Part shown: piece by piece, positions 18,601 to 26,402 of the stretch
How positions within the stretch are numbered: the stretch's first letter is position 1
Layout of the letters: each line of letters opens with the position of its first letter
DNA from: Leucobacter salsicius M1-8
Lineage (GTDB): Bacteria > Actinomycetota > Actinomycetes > Actinomycetales > Microbacteriaceae
Reading direction: 5' to 3'
DNA: 64,000 bases
Assembly: GCF_000350525.1 (NCBI RefSeq)
Contig: NZ_AOCN01000013.1
Location: 1-64,000, forward strand
Notes under the pieces: model-generated
Database searches by the model: none
What the model was told of the DNA's origin: nothing
Seen by the model: the letters and a program-made list of their open reading frames with translations, nothing else
Program-made: the position numbers and the translations under genes

Positions 18601-21600
18601 GGCAAAGGCAAAGTTCTCATCGAGCGTCGACGACGTAAACGTCGTGTAGAGGTCGTTTGCCTCCGTCTCTCGCAAGTAGGCCTGGTGCGACTTCTGCTTA
18701 TCCGCAGACGAATCGTAGAAGGTGGTCTGGGTGTACGAAGTCGACGAGTCGCTCGCGTTGCGGCGCTGGTTGTTCGCGCCGGGCTGCCACGAGTACGAGT
18801 TCGACAGGAACTCTGCCTTCGTCATTTCGTGACCCTTGTCACCACTGATCCCCGCGTCGTGCAGCAGCGAGGCCATGTCCATGGCAACGGTCTTGGCAGT
18901 GTTCGAGACCGGTGCATTGCTGCCGTACCAGCCGAAGAACGGCGCAAACACCGATTTGCCGTTCGGGTAGGTTGCCACGGGCAGGTCGTTCGTGCGAACC
19001 GTCGCCCGGTAGATGATCTCGAGCTGCTCGCCGCGGCCCAGCTGTTCATCCTCGAAGGTGTAAGTAAACACCTGGAACTCGATCTCGTCGGCCGGGTTCA
19101 CTGCGGTGTTGATCGGCTCGGTGCTCGACAGACGACCCCAGCCATCGTTGTGGCGGTCGTTCCTAAACTCCTGCGATCCGGCAATATCCAGCCCTGGCGC
19201 CGTGCGCACCGTCACCTTGGGCAGTTTGAGGTCGGTGCGCGGCTGGCCGTCTGCCTGCAGCACCCGCAGCGTCAGCTTGCCATCGGCAATGGCCTGTTCG
19301 ACGTTGAGCACACCGCCGCTCACGTAACCCGCAAGTTCGGTTTCCAGGTACTCGGGAATCTTGTCAAAGACCACCGGGTCTTTGAGCGGTGCCTTGCCGT
19401 AGGACGTGTTCGTGTTGATGCCCTGCGAGCTGTTGTGGTTCTTCGCGGTCACTCGGGTGAAGAAGGTGTCACCCGGGCGGTACCCGGACTTGCCGATCAA
19501 CGTGCCGTTATAGGGGGCGTTCGCCTCATCGAGCGTCTCGAATGACTGCAGGTTGAACTCGACTGTGGGGATCGCCTTCCATGCCCGGGACGTGGCTTTG
19601 GAGGTGTAGTGGTACTCCGCGACCGGAGCACCCGCCTCGTCCTGGTGCGTCAGCATCATCTGCGCCTGCGAGGTAATGTCGTACCACTTCTTGGTCTGCT
19701 GGGCTGGCTGTTTGCCCTCGGCTTTCCAGTGCCCAATGCCCGCAATGTCGAACTGCGGCGCCTCGAACATCGCGCTGCTGTGCATCGCCGGCACGACACC
19801 GTACGCGATCCGGAGCTCGTTCACATCGCTCAGCTTGTGTGCCGCAGGATCGAAACTGACCCAGTTCTTCTGGCCGCTCTGATTGAGGCCGTCGAGGATA
19901 AACACCTGCGGCTCGGCGAACTCGCCGACAAAGCCGGCGGGGTAGCTCGGCTTGGGCAGCTCCGTGAGCTCGAAGCCACCGAGAGCGAGCGTGTCGAGCG
20001 TCAGGTACAGGTCGAGACGGGTGTTGTTGTGCAGAATCTCGTTCTTGATGTTCTTGACCGTGAGGGTCATCTTCTCGCCCGAAACGTTCTCGGTGTTGAA
20101 CTTGCTCTCGATACGGAGCTGGTCGGGGTCAGCGTACTTGTAGGCGTGGTTCGAGACCAGACCGAGGTGTTCGACGAAGGCGTCGCCGTCGTAGTTCTTC
20201 TGCGCCGTCGCGCCCGAGACTCGGTTTCCGTTTACGCCATCGCTGTTGTAGCTCATGACGTGGTGCGCGAAGGCGGGGCGGGTGTAGATGTTCCACACCG
20301 GCAACTTGCCCTGGGTGATGCTGAGGTCGGTGTTTCCGTCGTCCGTCGCCGTGAACTCAACATAGAAAAACACCGATTCATTGTGCTCGAGCGTGAGATC
20401 GTACTCGACGTCGGCGCGCTTCGGGTTGAGCTGCGAGATCGCCACGTTTTCGGCGAGTACCTGCTTGGCCTGCACGGGGTTGGGTTTCGCCTGCTGCGTG
20501 ATTTCGTCGATAAGCGAGCTGCGATTGCCGTCGGCGAGCAGCACGTCAGATGCAGCCTCAACGGCTGTGATCTCGAGGTATGCCGGGGCCTCGATGTGCG
20601 CCTGCGGCTGGAACACCGGGATCGCGCCAGCCTCCGTGTCACTGGGTGCCGGGGCACCGACGTTCCGCACTTCATACAGCGCCTTCACCGTGTCACCCAC
20701 GGCGATGTTGCGGTAGTCGATCTGCTCGCCAGTGTCGGCGTCGTAGAACAGGTGCGTCGCGTCGGCGCGCGTGAAGTCGTTGTTCATGTGCACCGCAGAG
20801 GTCTGCATCCGCGCGACGCGAGTGTATAGGCGGGGCGCCTTTTGGCTGGTTGACGAGTTGCCCGTGTGCGTCAGCGTCGGCTTCTCCCCGCGGTTGCCCG
20901 AGGCGCCATCGGTCACAAAGATCGGCTGGTATGCGGTGACCTGCGCGTTCGCGTTGAACGTGCTGTCGTACATGATCTGCTCGTGGCTACCCTTGGGGCG
21001 CTGAGTTTCATGCATGAACGTGGGCTTGGAATCCCAGTTGTGGTCGGTGGCGTTGGCATCGGGGTCAACCCAGACGCCCGATACGAGCACGTTGGCGCCC
21101 TCGCGCATGCGCTTGGGGAGGGTGACGCCGGGCGCCGGCTCGGCGAGCGAGCCCCACAGCCGTACCGTGTCGTCCTTGGGCACGAAGGTGACCGCGATGT
21201 TGTCGACGTGCTGCTTGAGCAGGGTCCCGGCCCCACCGAGCGTGACCTTGGTCTGCTCCGTGGACAGTGCTCCCGAGTCAAAGAGGGGCTGCAGGTTGAA
21301 CTCGTAGTTTCCTGCGCCATTGAGGCTGAAGTCGGCCGGATCAACGTCCACGGCCTTCGACCCCTGAGAGACCTTCACTGACTTGACTGACCAGTCGCTG
21401 TCCGTGAAGATATCTGCCGGGATCTCGATGAGCTGCGAACGGAAGGCCGCATCGGGCTTCACGTTGATGAGCACCGTCTTGATATCGGCCTCGGAAGTGT
21501 TCGTGATGCCCACCTCAACACGGGAGGTGTTGGGGGTGACCCCGTCCTTCCCGTAGTCGTACGCCTTCAGGCTGTCGAACTGCATGTCCAGCGTCGCGCC

Positions 21601-24600
21601 GAGCTTGGGGGTGTAGCCCGTCAGCGTCGCGCTCGTGGTGTGCATGAGCGTGCGCTTCAGTGTGTCGTCGGGCAGACGGTAGAGGTTCGTGGTGCCTTTG
21701 AGGGCCTTGTTGCCGTTGACGATGCCGCCGACGCGCACGTCGACTTCTGAGAGGGCGGCGTTCGCCGCGCCGTTGCCGAGGCGATCCTCGGCAACACCAT
21801 CGAGCTCGGCGGTGCGTTCGCCGAAGCCCGCGATCTTGTTGAACGTGGCCTCGAACTTCGCGGGGTAAACGTCGGCGTCGCCAAATGAGACGGTGAAGCT
21901 GCCGTCTCCGTCATCGTGAACGCCCTTGGCGAGCGAGTTGTCGTAGTCGAATCGAGGGGCCTGGGTGAGCGGCTGGTCAAAGCGCAGCGCTACAGACTCA
22001 CCGTTCTGGCCCAGCACACGCACTCCGGTCAGGTACGGCAGCGTGCTGGTCGCCTCGATGACGACGTGCTTGGGGTCCAGGTGGTAGATCGGGTCGTCGC
22101 TCGGACTTGCGGGGTACACAAACTCGTAGATCAGCTCGTCGTGGAAAGACGAGGGGTCGTGCAGGCCCAGCCACTCGTCGTATTCGGTGGCCGCGGGGGT
22201 GTACACATCGGGTCCGTGGCCCCCGTAGTACGACCAATCTGCGGTGTTCACGTTCCAGATGGAAGCGAGGTATTCGCCCACGTTACCCATCGTGATCACC
22301 TTGTTGGCGAGCGATGTGTTGTCGTGTGCTCCAGTCTTGGCCTGAGCGAACGGGTACTCCACGAGAGAGTTGATCGACGTGCTGGCGCTACGCGTCAGCT
22401 CCTTCTTGAGACCAAAAGTGTCGGTCGAGGTGAGCCCGGTTGCCTTCTTCGCACCCACCGTCTGCAACGGCGAGATCGATGACGAGTGGAATCGGCCCAT
22501 GTACTCGACGATGTCGTCGTTGACGCCCGGCATTTGCGGTGCCGCATCATTACTGTCGCGCGTGAACTCGAGGTTCACCTCGACGCGCGACACCGGCGCT
22601 TCCGGCCGCACATCAGCGTCCCACGCGTCCTTGTAATAGGGGTGATTCTGCACGCCTGCGACCGAATTATGGGTCGCAAAGAGCTCTGCATCGGCCATGT
22701 CGGGGCGGGCCGTGTTAATGCGCCAGTATCGGGCGCCCTCCTGTGAGTTGTCCACCCACTGGTCGCCGTCGACGGTCTTCCAGAGCACTTCCTGGCCGCC
22801 GACCATCCGGTACACGTCGACCGATTGGACGTACGGCTTCATCTCATCACGAATCTTCAGGTAGTAGAGATCGAAGTGCTCGTACGGCAGCGTCACGTCG
22901 ACGCTCACCCGTTGATTGTTGTTGTCTTGCTTGGCAGTGGGGCGCGTCAGCGTCGACGTGAACCCGCCCAACGACTTGTAGCCCTGGTCGAGCGTGTAGT
23001 CATCGGTGTAGTAGTAGCCCGGGTTGCTCCACCGCTTGTAGATTTCGACCGAGTACTTGCTGCCGGCACCGAACGGCTGGGTGACCTGGTTGACGCCCTC
23101 GACCTTGACCCCGGTCTTCGTTTCACGGACCGTGATCTGGTTCTGCTTCGTGGCCGACTTGTCCGCGACATAGGGCAGCTCGGGGGTACCGGTGAACGTT
23201 GCCCGCACGTTCTGCGAGGATCCGATCTCGATGTCGGCATCGTACTCAACGATGGCGATCGTCTGCAGTCCCTGCAGGCTCAGGTTTTTACCCGAAATGA
23301 TGACTTTGGCAATGTCCTTCAGCGTGACGTCGGCCAGGGAGACCTCGTCCGTGCTGAACTCCTGCTTCGTGCCTGCCTTGTCGACAAATGTGATCTTCGG
23401 GTCGGTGACGTTGTCTAGGTAGGCACGTTGCAGCGCAATCTTGTTGAAGACGAGAGCGCCCGACTTGGTCGGGGCGAGCAAGTCGATGACATACTCCGAC
23501 TCAACGGCAGTTACGCCGCGGGTTTCGAGCTGGAATTCAACGCCGAAGGTCGACTCGTATCCGACCGGGGTCGTTCCCGTAGTCTTCGTTGAACCGTAAA
23601 CACCCACGGCCTCGACCTCGGGCAGCAGCTCGTTGGGGAGCTGAATGTCGATGGTGCCCGTGGTCTTGGCGGTGGCTTCCTTGTCGTACGGCTTCGGCTG
23701 GTACGTGCGCATGTGGCCGGTGAAGTCATGCTTCTTGAGCAGCCCCTGCCCGGCCGTCGCCGTTACCGTCACAAAGTTCACCGCACCGTTCGTCGTGATG
23801 TCGTCGGTGTCAATGATGACCTTGGCCACCCGTGCGGGCAGGTCGAAGACGAAGTCCCCTGTTCCTGCGTGGGCGCTCATGTCGATTTCGACCGGAACCG
23901 TGCTGTCCAGGGTGGTGTAGCTCACCCGAACGTTGTCTGCCTGCGCGAAGAGCGCAGACTTCACCGTGAGCGTCGCATCCTGCAGCATCTCGACCGTGGG
24001 GTTGAGATCCAGGGTGGTCGTTGAGTTCTTGGCGCTCGTGTCATTGATGCCAAACAGGAAGTCAATGACGGTCTGTGCCTTGTAGGGCACCGTCGCCCGC
24101 TTGTTCTTGCCGTCGATGTTGACGTCGATGCGGGGAACGACCTCCTTCGGGTAGATCACCTTGAACGTCGCGTCGAGGGTGGTCTCGTGTGCTACTTCGG
24201 TGTAGCTGGTGTTTTGGCCGAAGTCGTCGTTGCTCGCGATCTTCTCGATGAAGGTCGTTGTGGCCGTCGAGGTCATATCGCCCACGCGGTAGGGCTCGCC
24301 GTACACCTTGATGTTCACGGGCAGGGTGTACCCGGGCGCAACCTTGTCGACCAGGCTCATGGTGAACGTGTGATCCCAGTTGAGATCGCGCAGATGTGAC
24401 ACGTCAAACGTCAACGTCACGAGGCCGGTGGCGGCGTCGGTATCGCGCGTGTACGTCGACAAAGTTTCGGTGACCGGGTCGCCGCTGACCTTGTCGATGT
24501 GGGTGTAGCTAATTTCGGCGTTCTTGAACGCGTCAACGTGGGCCTGATCGAACTCATAGGTCACGCGATCGAGCGTGAAGTCCTGATCGACCCCGTACTT

Positions 24601-25980
24601 GATCGTCGGCTTGAAGGTGGGGGCGTTCGAGTCGCTTCGAATGTTTTTGATCTCGTTGTACGTCTCGTACCCGTAGACAACCTCGGGCTGCTTCGTCTCA
24701 TGCGTGAACGAGAAATCGTAGGTTGGGGCGACAATCTCACGCTCGACGATGCGGGTCTTCGACCAGTTCGCGGACTTGGCGAAGAGTACGTTCGTGACCG
24801 CACGGACCTTGAACTTGGCCGGCGGGTTGGGGAATCCCTGTCGGCTCAGCGGCAACGAAACCAGAAACTTGCGTTCAGTATCCCCCGCGGCCCCCGCGGG
24901 GGTGAGGCCCTGCTTGTTCGCGCCGTGTTCACGATCGATCACGATCATGCCCGTGCCCGAGTAGGTATACGGGATCTCTTCAGTGAGTTCGCTTGCGCCG
25001 TCCCAGTCCGTCACGTCATAGATGAGAATGCCTCCCTTACCGGGTACACCCACAAACTGCCCCGCAGTGTCATTGGGGTCGTCATTCTTGACCGGGTCGG
25101 AGCCGTCGACGTGAGACCAACGATTGATATCGAAGGGGATAATGCCGTTGATGTTGCTGTCGGTCGAATCGATATCGAACGTGACCGAGTACCCGTCAAT
25201 GTTGGCGGCGAGGTTGTCGGAGGTGTTCGCAATCGAGTACATGTAGTCGATGTACTGGTACCGGTCCCAGATCGGTACGAGGTCGGAGCCCCCACCCGGG
25301 ACATACGACTCAATCGTCGTTTCCCAGGTCAGGTCAGAGGAGATCACCGAGACGCGCGACTCGTCATCGATCTGGTTGGGGGTCTCCCACGCCGATCCAT
25401 CTACCCGGTCGAACATCTCATATGAGACGTACCCGTTCAGCTCAAACGCCGTGCCCTCTGGGACCCCGCCGTACACTCCGTCGGTGCCATCGTTGTAAGT
25501 GGTGAGGAAAATATCGAACCCGGGGTTCGTGCCGGCCGACAGGTCGCCGTCATACTCCATCACGATGGGGCCACCCTGCACTGTCGTGTTTGACAGCACG
25601 TTCCAACCGCCGCCAGCGCTCACCCGGCCCTGCACACCTAAGGCGGTGGGTGTCCGATCTCGGCCCACAACGCGATAGTCGCCATCGACATATTCGAGTG
25701 AAGGCATATACACCTTGACGATCACACCCGAAGCTGCCCCCTTGGCATACCCGGGCACCAACCGATAGTTGACCCGTGTCTCGGTGCCTGAGGACAGCAC
25801 AACCGACTTCGAGTTCAGGAACCCGGCGGTACTCTCGTCGACCGTGCCGTTCAGCGTGATCGACGGGGTCTCCGCCGCCGACGCCGCCGGAATCGCGGTG
25901 AGGCTGCCAGTCACATCAGCGAACGCCAGCAACATAACGAGTGCGGTGGTAACGACACCGGTAAAGATCTTCTTCAACAC
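9613..25980 (-). CDS. Giant sortase-anchored surface protein with SdrD_B repeats (5,455 aa)
   Basis: The start is the GTG at 25980, preceded by AAGGA and followed by a signal peptide (KK, hydrophobic helix, cleavage near residue 37 after AASA). An extension to 26214 would add 78 non-protein-like residues. Residues about 38-4110 are β-rich, Asp/Thr/Asn-rich, non-identical blocks without enzyme motifs that I recognise; recurring block ends such as KPTLRVWSKAT and RPVVNVNYDAL suggest stacked adhesin domains. Residues about 4110-5400 hold roughly eight SdrD_B-type domains with Ca-binding signatures such as DLNRDGIQDANEPG. The C-terminus has LAITG (about 5419-5423), a membrane helix and RRQRAKSEG, a class E-type sorting signal. 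I noticed no cysteine. GC content is visibly lower than in neighbouring genes. A role in adhesion or biofilm is inferred. Confidence 0.9.
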   Translation of the reverse strand: MLKKIFTGVVTTALVMLLAFADVTGSLTAIPAASAAETPSITLNGTVDESTAGFLNSKSVVLSSGTETRVNYRLVPGYAKGAASGVIVKVYMPSLEYVDGDYRVVGRDRTPTALGVQGRVSAGGGWNVLSNTTVQGGPIVMEYDGDLSAGTNPGFDIFLTTYNDGTDGVYGGVPEGTAFELNGYVSYEMFDRVDGSAWETPNQIDDESRVSVISSDLTWETTIESYVPGGGSDLVPIWDRYQYIDYMYSIANTSDNLAANIDGYSVTFDIDSTDSNINGIIPFDINRWSHVDGSDPVKNDDPNDTAGQFVGVPGKGGILIYDVTDWDGASELTEEIPYTYSGTGMIVIDREHGANKQGLTPAGAAGDTERKFLVSLPLSRQGFPNPPAKFKVRAVTNVLFAKSANWSKTRIVEREIVAPTYDFSFTHETKQPEVVYGYETYNEIKNIRSDSNAPTFKPTIKYGVDQDFTLDRVTYEFDQAHVDAFKNAEISYTHIDKVSGDPVTETLSTYTRDTDAATGLVTLTFDVSHLRDLNWDHTFTMSLVDKVAPGYTLPVNIKVYGEPYRVGDMTSTATTTFIEKIASNDDFGQNTSYTEVAHETTLDATFKVIYPKEVVPRIDVNIDGKNKRATVPYKAQTVIDFLFGINDTSAKNSTTTLDLNPTVEMLQDATLTVKSALFAQADNVRVSYTTLDSTVPVEIDMSAHAGTGDFVFDLPARVAKVIIDTDDITTNGAVNFVTVTATAGQGLLKKHDFTGHMRTYQPKPYDKEATAKTTGTIDIQLPNELLPEVEAVGVYGSTKTTGTTPVGYESTFGVEFQLETRGVTAVESEYVIDLLAPTKSGALVFNKIALQRAYLDNVTDPKITFVDKAGTKQEFSTDEVSLADVTLKDIAKVIISGKNLSLQGLQTIAIVEYDADIEIGSSQNVRATFTGTPELPYVADKSATKQNQITVRETKTGVKVEGVNQVTQPFGAGSKYSVEIYKRWSNPGYYYTDDYTLDQGYKSLGGFTSTLTRPTAKQDNNNQRVSVDVTLPYEHFDLYYLKIRDEMKPYVQSVDVYRMVGGQEVLWKTVDGDQWVDNSQEGARYWRINTARPDMADAELFATHNSVAGVQNHPYYKDAWDADVRPEAPVSRVEVNLEFTRDSNDAAPQMPGVNDDIVEYMGRFHSSSISPLQTVGAKKATGLTSTDTFGLKKELTRSASTSINSLVEYPFAQAKTGAHDNTSLANKVITMGNVGEYLASIWNVNTADWSYYGGHGPDVYTPAATEYDEWLGLHDPSSFHDELIYEFVYPASPSDDPIYHLDPKHVVIEATSTLPYLTGVRVLGQNGESVALRFDQPLTQAPRFDYDNSLAKGVHDDGDGSFTVSFGDADVYPAKFEATFNKIAGFGERTAELDGVAEDRLGNGAANAALSEVDVRVGGIVNGNKALKGTTNLYRLPDDTLKRTLMHTTSATLTGYTPKLGATLDMQFDSLKAYDYGKDGVTPNTSRVEVGITNTSEADIKTVLINVKPDAAFRSQLIEIPADIFTDSDWSVKSVKVSQGSKAVDVDPADFSLNGAGNYEFNLQPLFDSGALSTEQTKVTLGGAGTLLKQHVDNIAVTFVPKDDTVRLWGSLAEPAPGVTLPKRMREGANVLVSGVWVDPDANATDHNWDSKPTFMHETQRPKGSHEQIMYDSTFNANAQVTAYQPIFVTDGASGNRGEKPTLTHTGNSSTSQKAPRLYTRVARMQTSAVHMNNDFTRADATHLFYDADTGEQIDYRNIAVGDTVKALYEVRNVGAPAPSDTEAGAIPVFQPQAHIEAPAYLEITAVEAASDVLLADGNRSSLIDEITQQAKPNPVQAKQVLAENVAISQLNPKRADVEYDLTLEHNESVFFYVEFTATDDGNTDLSITQGKLPVWNIYTRPAFAHHVMSYNSDGVNGNRVSGATAQKNYDGDAFVEHLGLVSNHAYKYADPDQLRIESKFNTENVSGEKMTLTVKNIKNEILHNNTRLDLYLTLDTLALGGFELTELPKPSYPAGFVGEFAEPQVFILDGLNQSGQKNWVSFDPAAHKLSDVNELRIAYGVVPAMHSSAMFEAPQFDIAGIGHWKAEGKQPAQQTKKWYDITSQAQMMLTHQDEAGAPVAEYHYTSKATSRAWKAIPTVEFNLQSFETLDEANAPYNGTLIGKSGYRPGDTFFTRVTAKNHNSSQGINTNTSYGKAPLKDPVVFDKIPEYLETELAGYVSGGVLNVEQAIADGKLTLRVLQADGQPRTDLKLPKVTVRTAPGLDIAGSQEFRNDRHNDGWGRLSSTEPINTAVNPADEIEFQVFTYTFEDEQLGRGEQLEIIYRATVRTNDLPVATYPNGKSVFAPFFGWYGSNAPVSNTAKTVAMDMASLLHDAGISGDKGHEMTKAEFLSNSYSWQPGANNQRRNASDSSTSYTQTTFYDSSADKQKSHQAYLRETEANDLYTTFTSSTLDENFAFASKGRVNDLKVTADERILWTQDGMQLNRAWLYGASEMVPDVERNATDVSKFGDANFYEYDGSLNSSNRHRYGLTPYVEDSHSYAVQLHEEFTVKLHAANLGDYPIVGGLEYTEILPLGITPYDAQGALLGVTAFDGAGRALDPTTYQVEVAQSPTNDRGYRAPAQSQEAGSFAEASRDDMIPYVVKIKVAAPLTGMFNAPQAVAADKNQRVDLRVRVYEELPPSADGISYWHDEFTLTTLADEAYAEVYSKEYGAFNAGISTVNPWRYPNDGMSEGLDVNDLLYDFGYYTSYYSVEPWGKYVRGLNAQVTDVTAATGKPVLVTGDQIAMRKPTLRVWSKATKDESQYEATKGANGRPYDRSIQDFSVDLYEEFTIESTVENQQLEVIGEYNRVNSGYNRYSGDNYNADIWVNAPQTIGGARGSWFEPTVTIALPYGVVPVMKDGSYARYYSDIQSVQNVDFAATVNDITFKSSTLKTDVTEFFNVTVELEKGVHGERYVMHFTVNQDRAADIAYGQSLVISPKVVTIDTPAFGADTDDARYQEVVTLANTKRPVFNPVVSDWYQTGATPSLTSRDQGVSSAPNNVKSSNGLSITANDRTRRDATSTWSNNMGALKVTERLISPTKRYDDATAISLNENVNWQVPGVDLTPAGLASKHDKSGAFGGTKLNLAKPSITNSTRVANYADSVEQEKIQVDAAGKYWYSTEVTNAPTPHANPYEENKTSGDVHNSRFLVTQYVTKFAEATGDVRIKLGSDVYDRAAFEALGYTVTRETPTEIEADSTRNRIQWLVTTPANDRGTRGELRSGESFKLLYEAQLVEGFTDNVLDGDPVWTADELIVDSYVSLIPNDKTLIEGGQHPDDFIVQSLKSIIYHEHETDHRAQEDIDSNGDLESIFAKDDAEIEVLKPKAEVRVNTTRPRIAYSNGMSGDTYFNSSDTIEYLITHAENTGSGLKEFVVENILPTDTTGDSTVSVSNRKINTNTFFVSSGTWALPQDTLDRLAANGTSVDEAFKTFVYISHEQAEDGYEAGSWQLLNPGGTPIDTNERFDIPEQDRPGLKKVRVVVKALDPDNYLVPQGLRLDVDADPDLDGKQSVLDTDPANDSTSTYPNTVTDFAIKLGVRVSSDAVSTLFVYDTAQVWGNYVGTSVSKLAQSESRSYLTPSRPVVNVNYDALYYRSDSTKPVDERFGWSDVLAISPKSSPHLKFKGEFINADDSMWSRDEDNIYSEDMLIDPFVTFQLPAVMEAGGQFTYVPQEDIDAGHPLSTDHRSRYSLTDQQNNLWTWKLVRADGTEAHPESKLKHTRIYAGPWDGLDRNVVSVWFEGDVFPGDKVVVEFIGSVDAYSPGTDAEGLKSRAVITNSTGLLSPLNSRQNASNKLGYATDNNDYNENDKANDRLVFSEKTMFQYETFDNFGKRKVAYSDLNKAGTVSPNMTPVREGGDFTFEIAVDNSKEADDRAYPYPIMFDELPHLGDTSMFDGATPRNSKYSAWLQADGMRLEREGADKKLYGKNEYTVYVGPMKKLPNGEIVEADMVAKAEAAKESFYDSLGVPGQPSAVRDAHFVKLADVQGNEALLKKAKSILVLFNNANEVLPGQNKLKLTYNMHAPLNAPAFLEQFPQGEASDYAVWNSFVATQRVGRFLPQESNNAGAFVTEQKDKAYIGNYVWNDVDYNGLQDEGDSFVDGNGRTLLKPSKDLDYDGTIDDPGINGVKVTLLSPEGYNVDYLGNRIARVAGDWVVVDKDGKPVLDEVFSKPIRSEGPIDTVTEQDFNGHDGYYTFSNIKPGDYRVMFEFPKAYDQFSATTLEVFKDTGVSVFKPGVAAGIPAAVNDSALVTITDVAHVTSATTDDERMSFDMGVAHTVKFGGTIFKEQLKTLDGIRGAGEPGIKDYYVTLKGSDGKTVVDEQGRDMVMQTRTDGTYDFTVLPTDSSYTIEVTDENNAFNHETVVSPIVHHTDPFNRADDNDGVTPKGSTVVKTNALKFDLQQLVESKFAERLSVSIGFYDRSTVGVIGNRVWDDLNRDGIQDANEPGIAGQKLRLEQYTRDGGDWTRTAFTQSTTSNADGYYYFRDVPSSLYEGSKRIETKYQVVVDDLVTGYTFAQTRAGSVGPDSAHEVDSDFEKNGTMHAGAVGTHLVSIIETVGGVDFGITDNTIDLGLVKHGHSSLSGEVFIDTDSDGVQNDKQQADSIYHAALEVRQGNDWVPARQDANGVMIEPEFATAADATIELTDVNEYLFENLHIINNKALTPYEYRVKVGEVPLWQEVTKKLQGTDTALDSDFTHAERAVSNTAVSDPRILGAMRDADQLLPIETFAGVPAEDVDLGLIPLATHVTLGDYIWNDQNRDGVQDPTEPGIKGVRVVLNKLIAGELVPVEETVTDADGGYTFTAEVANTDPASPGLNKPFEYVVEMTLSSRQTVAPHQAGGDTARDSNFVSLGEGASQGYQHSIADPDHTAVADVVTLVAVDGSGFARFDTSADDLGVDGGVVVHDSVRVLGDTLFEDLNRDGAQASDEPGIDGLVVNLFRLNQDSGLWEAHKDLDGNSSVTSAADGSYEFAVEVADLDKQSPHYRQAEEYRVLVEAPAQMRLVEIDNVFFYAGSLMDAAGNPNYGGIDIEKPFSYVLTEPITLVDTDNGRVELDTARDVRTADAGFAVYDTSVTIGGAIWEDADLDGLQSGEEFGAPGRTVTLWELVDGVWTPADDVRGARTQVTDERGRYAFEVTPTHYDEGEANFLQPREYRVTSDRNGYESWSPLNVGDDKAIDSDVSDASTVGSEFGGAHTGVTHVFSIADLAGEVVDFTTVRDDLEMDLGLKTYEHFAEIGGVVWDDANEDGEQQKGELALADQEITLWERIDGDWTVVEDILGNSVQLTDDEGRYSFEVLPTDFDAAAAGYLKPREYRTTTETPSGYTLSAGSVTAVAEGELIVSLEAQIVTLDDAGNVDIADIHGDDTLRYPFVQVPVGDLAITGSDLKLGLAGLAVLLGLAVVFIGIRRQRAKSEG
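10090..13640 (-). repeat. Array of about eight SdrD_B-type domain repeats within the giant gene
   Basis: The coding repeats begin near 13630 (YIGNYVWNDVDYNGLQDE), 13020 (FGGTIFKEQ, diverged), 12590 (IGNRVWDDLNRDGIQD), 12115 (LSGEVFIDTDSDGVQN), 11615 (LGDYIWNDQNRDGVQD), 11135 (LGDTLFEDLNRDGAQ), 10640 (IGGAIWEDADLDGLQ) and 10160 (IGGVVWDDANEDGEQ). After the first, the period is about 430-500 bases (roughly 160 residues). Each contains a DxNxDGxQ calcium-loop type motif followed by PGI.G. and β-strands, then a Y.F/Y.YxF segment and a second conserved region. The repeats are divergent at DNA level. Confidence 0.85.
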
Positions 25981-26402
25981 ACGATTCCTTGAGGGCGCAA
26001 GCCCGCTCCTGGCTTCTTGTGAAAGCCAATTATTGAAACAAGAAAGGGGTACTTCCTGTGGCGTTCGCTGCCCCGCAACTGAGCAGGATACAAACAGCAC
26101 GAAAGCAGCGCGGCGGTCTGCCGCGCTACTTGCTATCGGGGAGGAAAGAACTGCCTGCAGGCGCACCGGATAGCTCGACGGTGCACCGCATAGCAGCAAG
26201 CGTCTTTTGGACACGCCAAAAAGAAACGAGTATTAGCCACGAACTCCCCCAGTTGTTCAAGCGACCACAACAGTAAGCCCCATCCCCACGGGGCCTACAT
26301 ATATACCCAGCCTACTAAGTTTTGCTTACCTATAATTTGTACCGAGTCCACGCCCGGCTGGCCTTTCGCTGTGACCTCGCACGGCCGCAGTACGATGCCA
26401 AT
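25981..26402. promoter_or_regulatory. Divergent control region and leader of the giant surface-protein gene
   Basis: This 422-base gap separates the giant gene (-) from the MATE gene (+). It holds: a hairpin AGCGCGGC/GCCGCGCT at 26107-26127, followed on the minus strand by a T-rich stretch; a 15-base imperfect direct repeat, GGCGCACCGGATAGC at 26160-26174 and GGTGCACCGCATAGC at 26180-26194 (13/15 identical, 20-base period); a hairpin near 26274-26297; and TATAAT at 26331-26336 (+), a candidate -10 box for the MATE gene. The minus-strand message may carry a leader of up to about 300 bases. I could not match it to a known riboswitch. Confidence 0.5.

Noticed and set aside
25981-26214. 78-codon upstream extension of the giant protein
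   Set aside because: It is not protein-like, contains the hairpin and repeats of the leader, and would bury the signal peptide; the GTG at 25980 has AAGGA upstream.
26030-26240. Known riboswitch (c-di-GMP, c-di-AMP or similar) in the giant gene leader
   Set aside because: I compared the remembered consensus motifs and found no convincing match, so I report only the structure seen.
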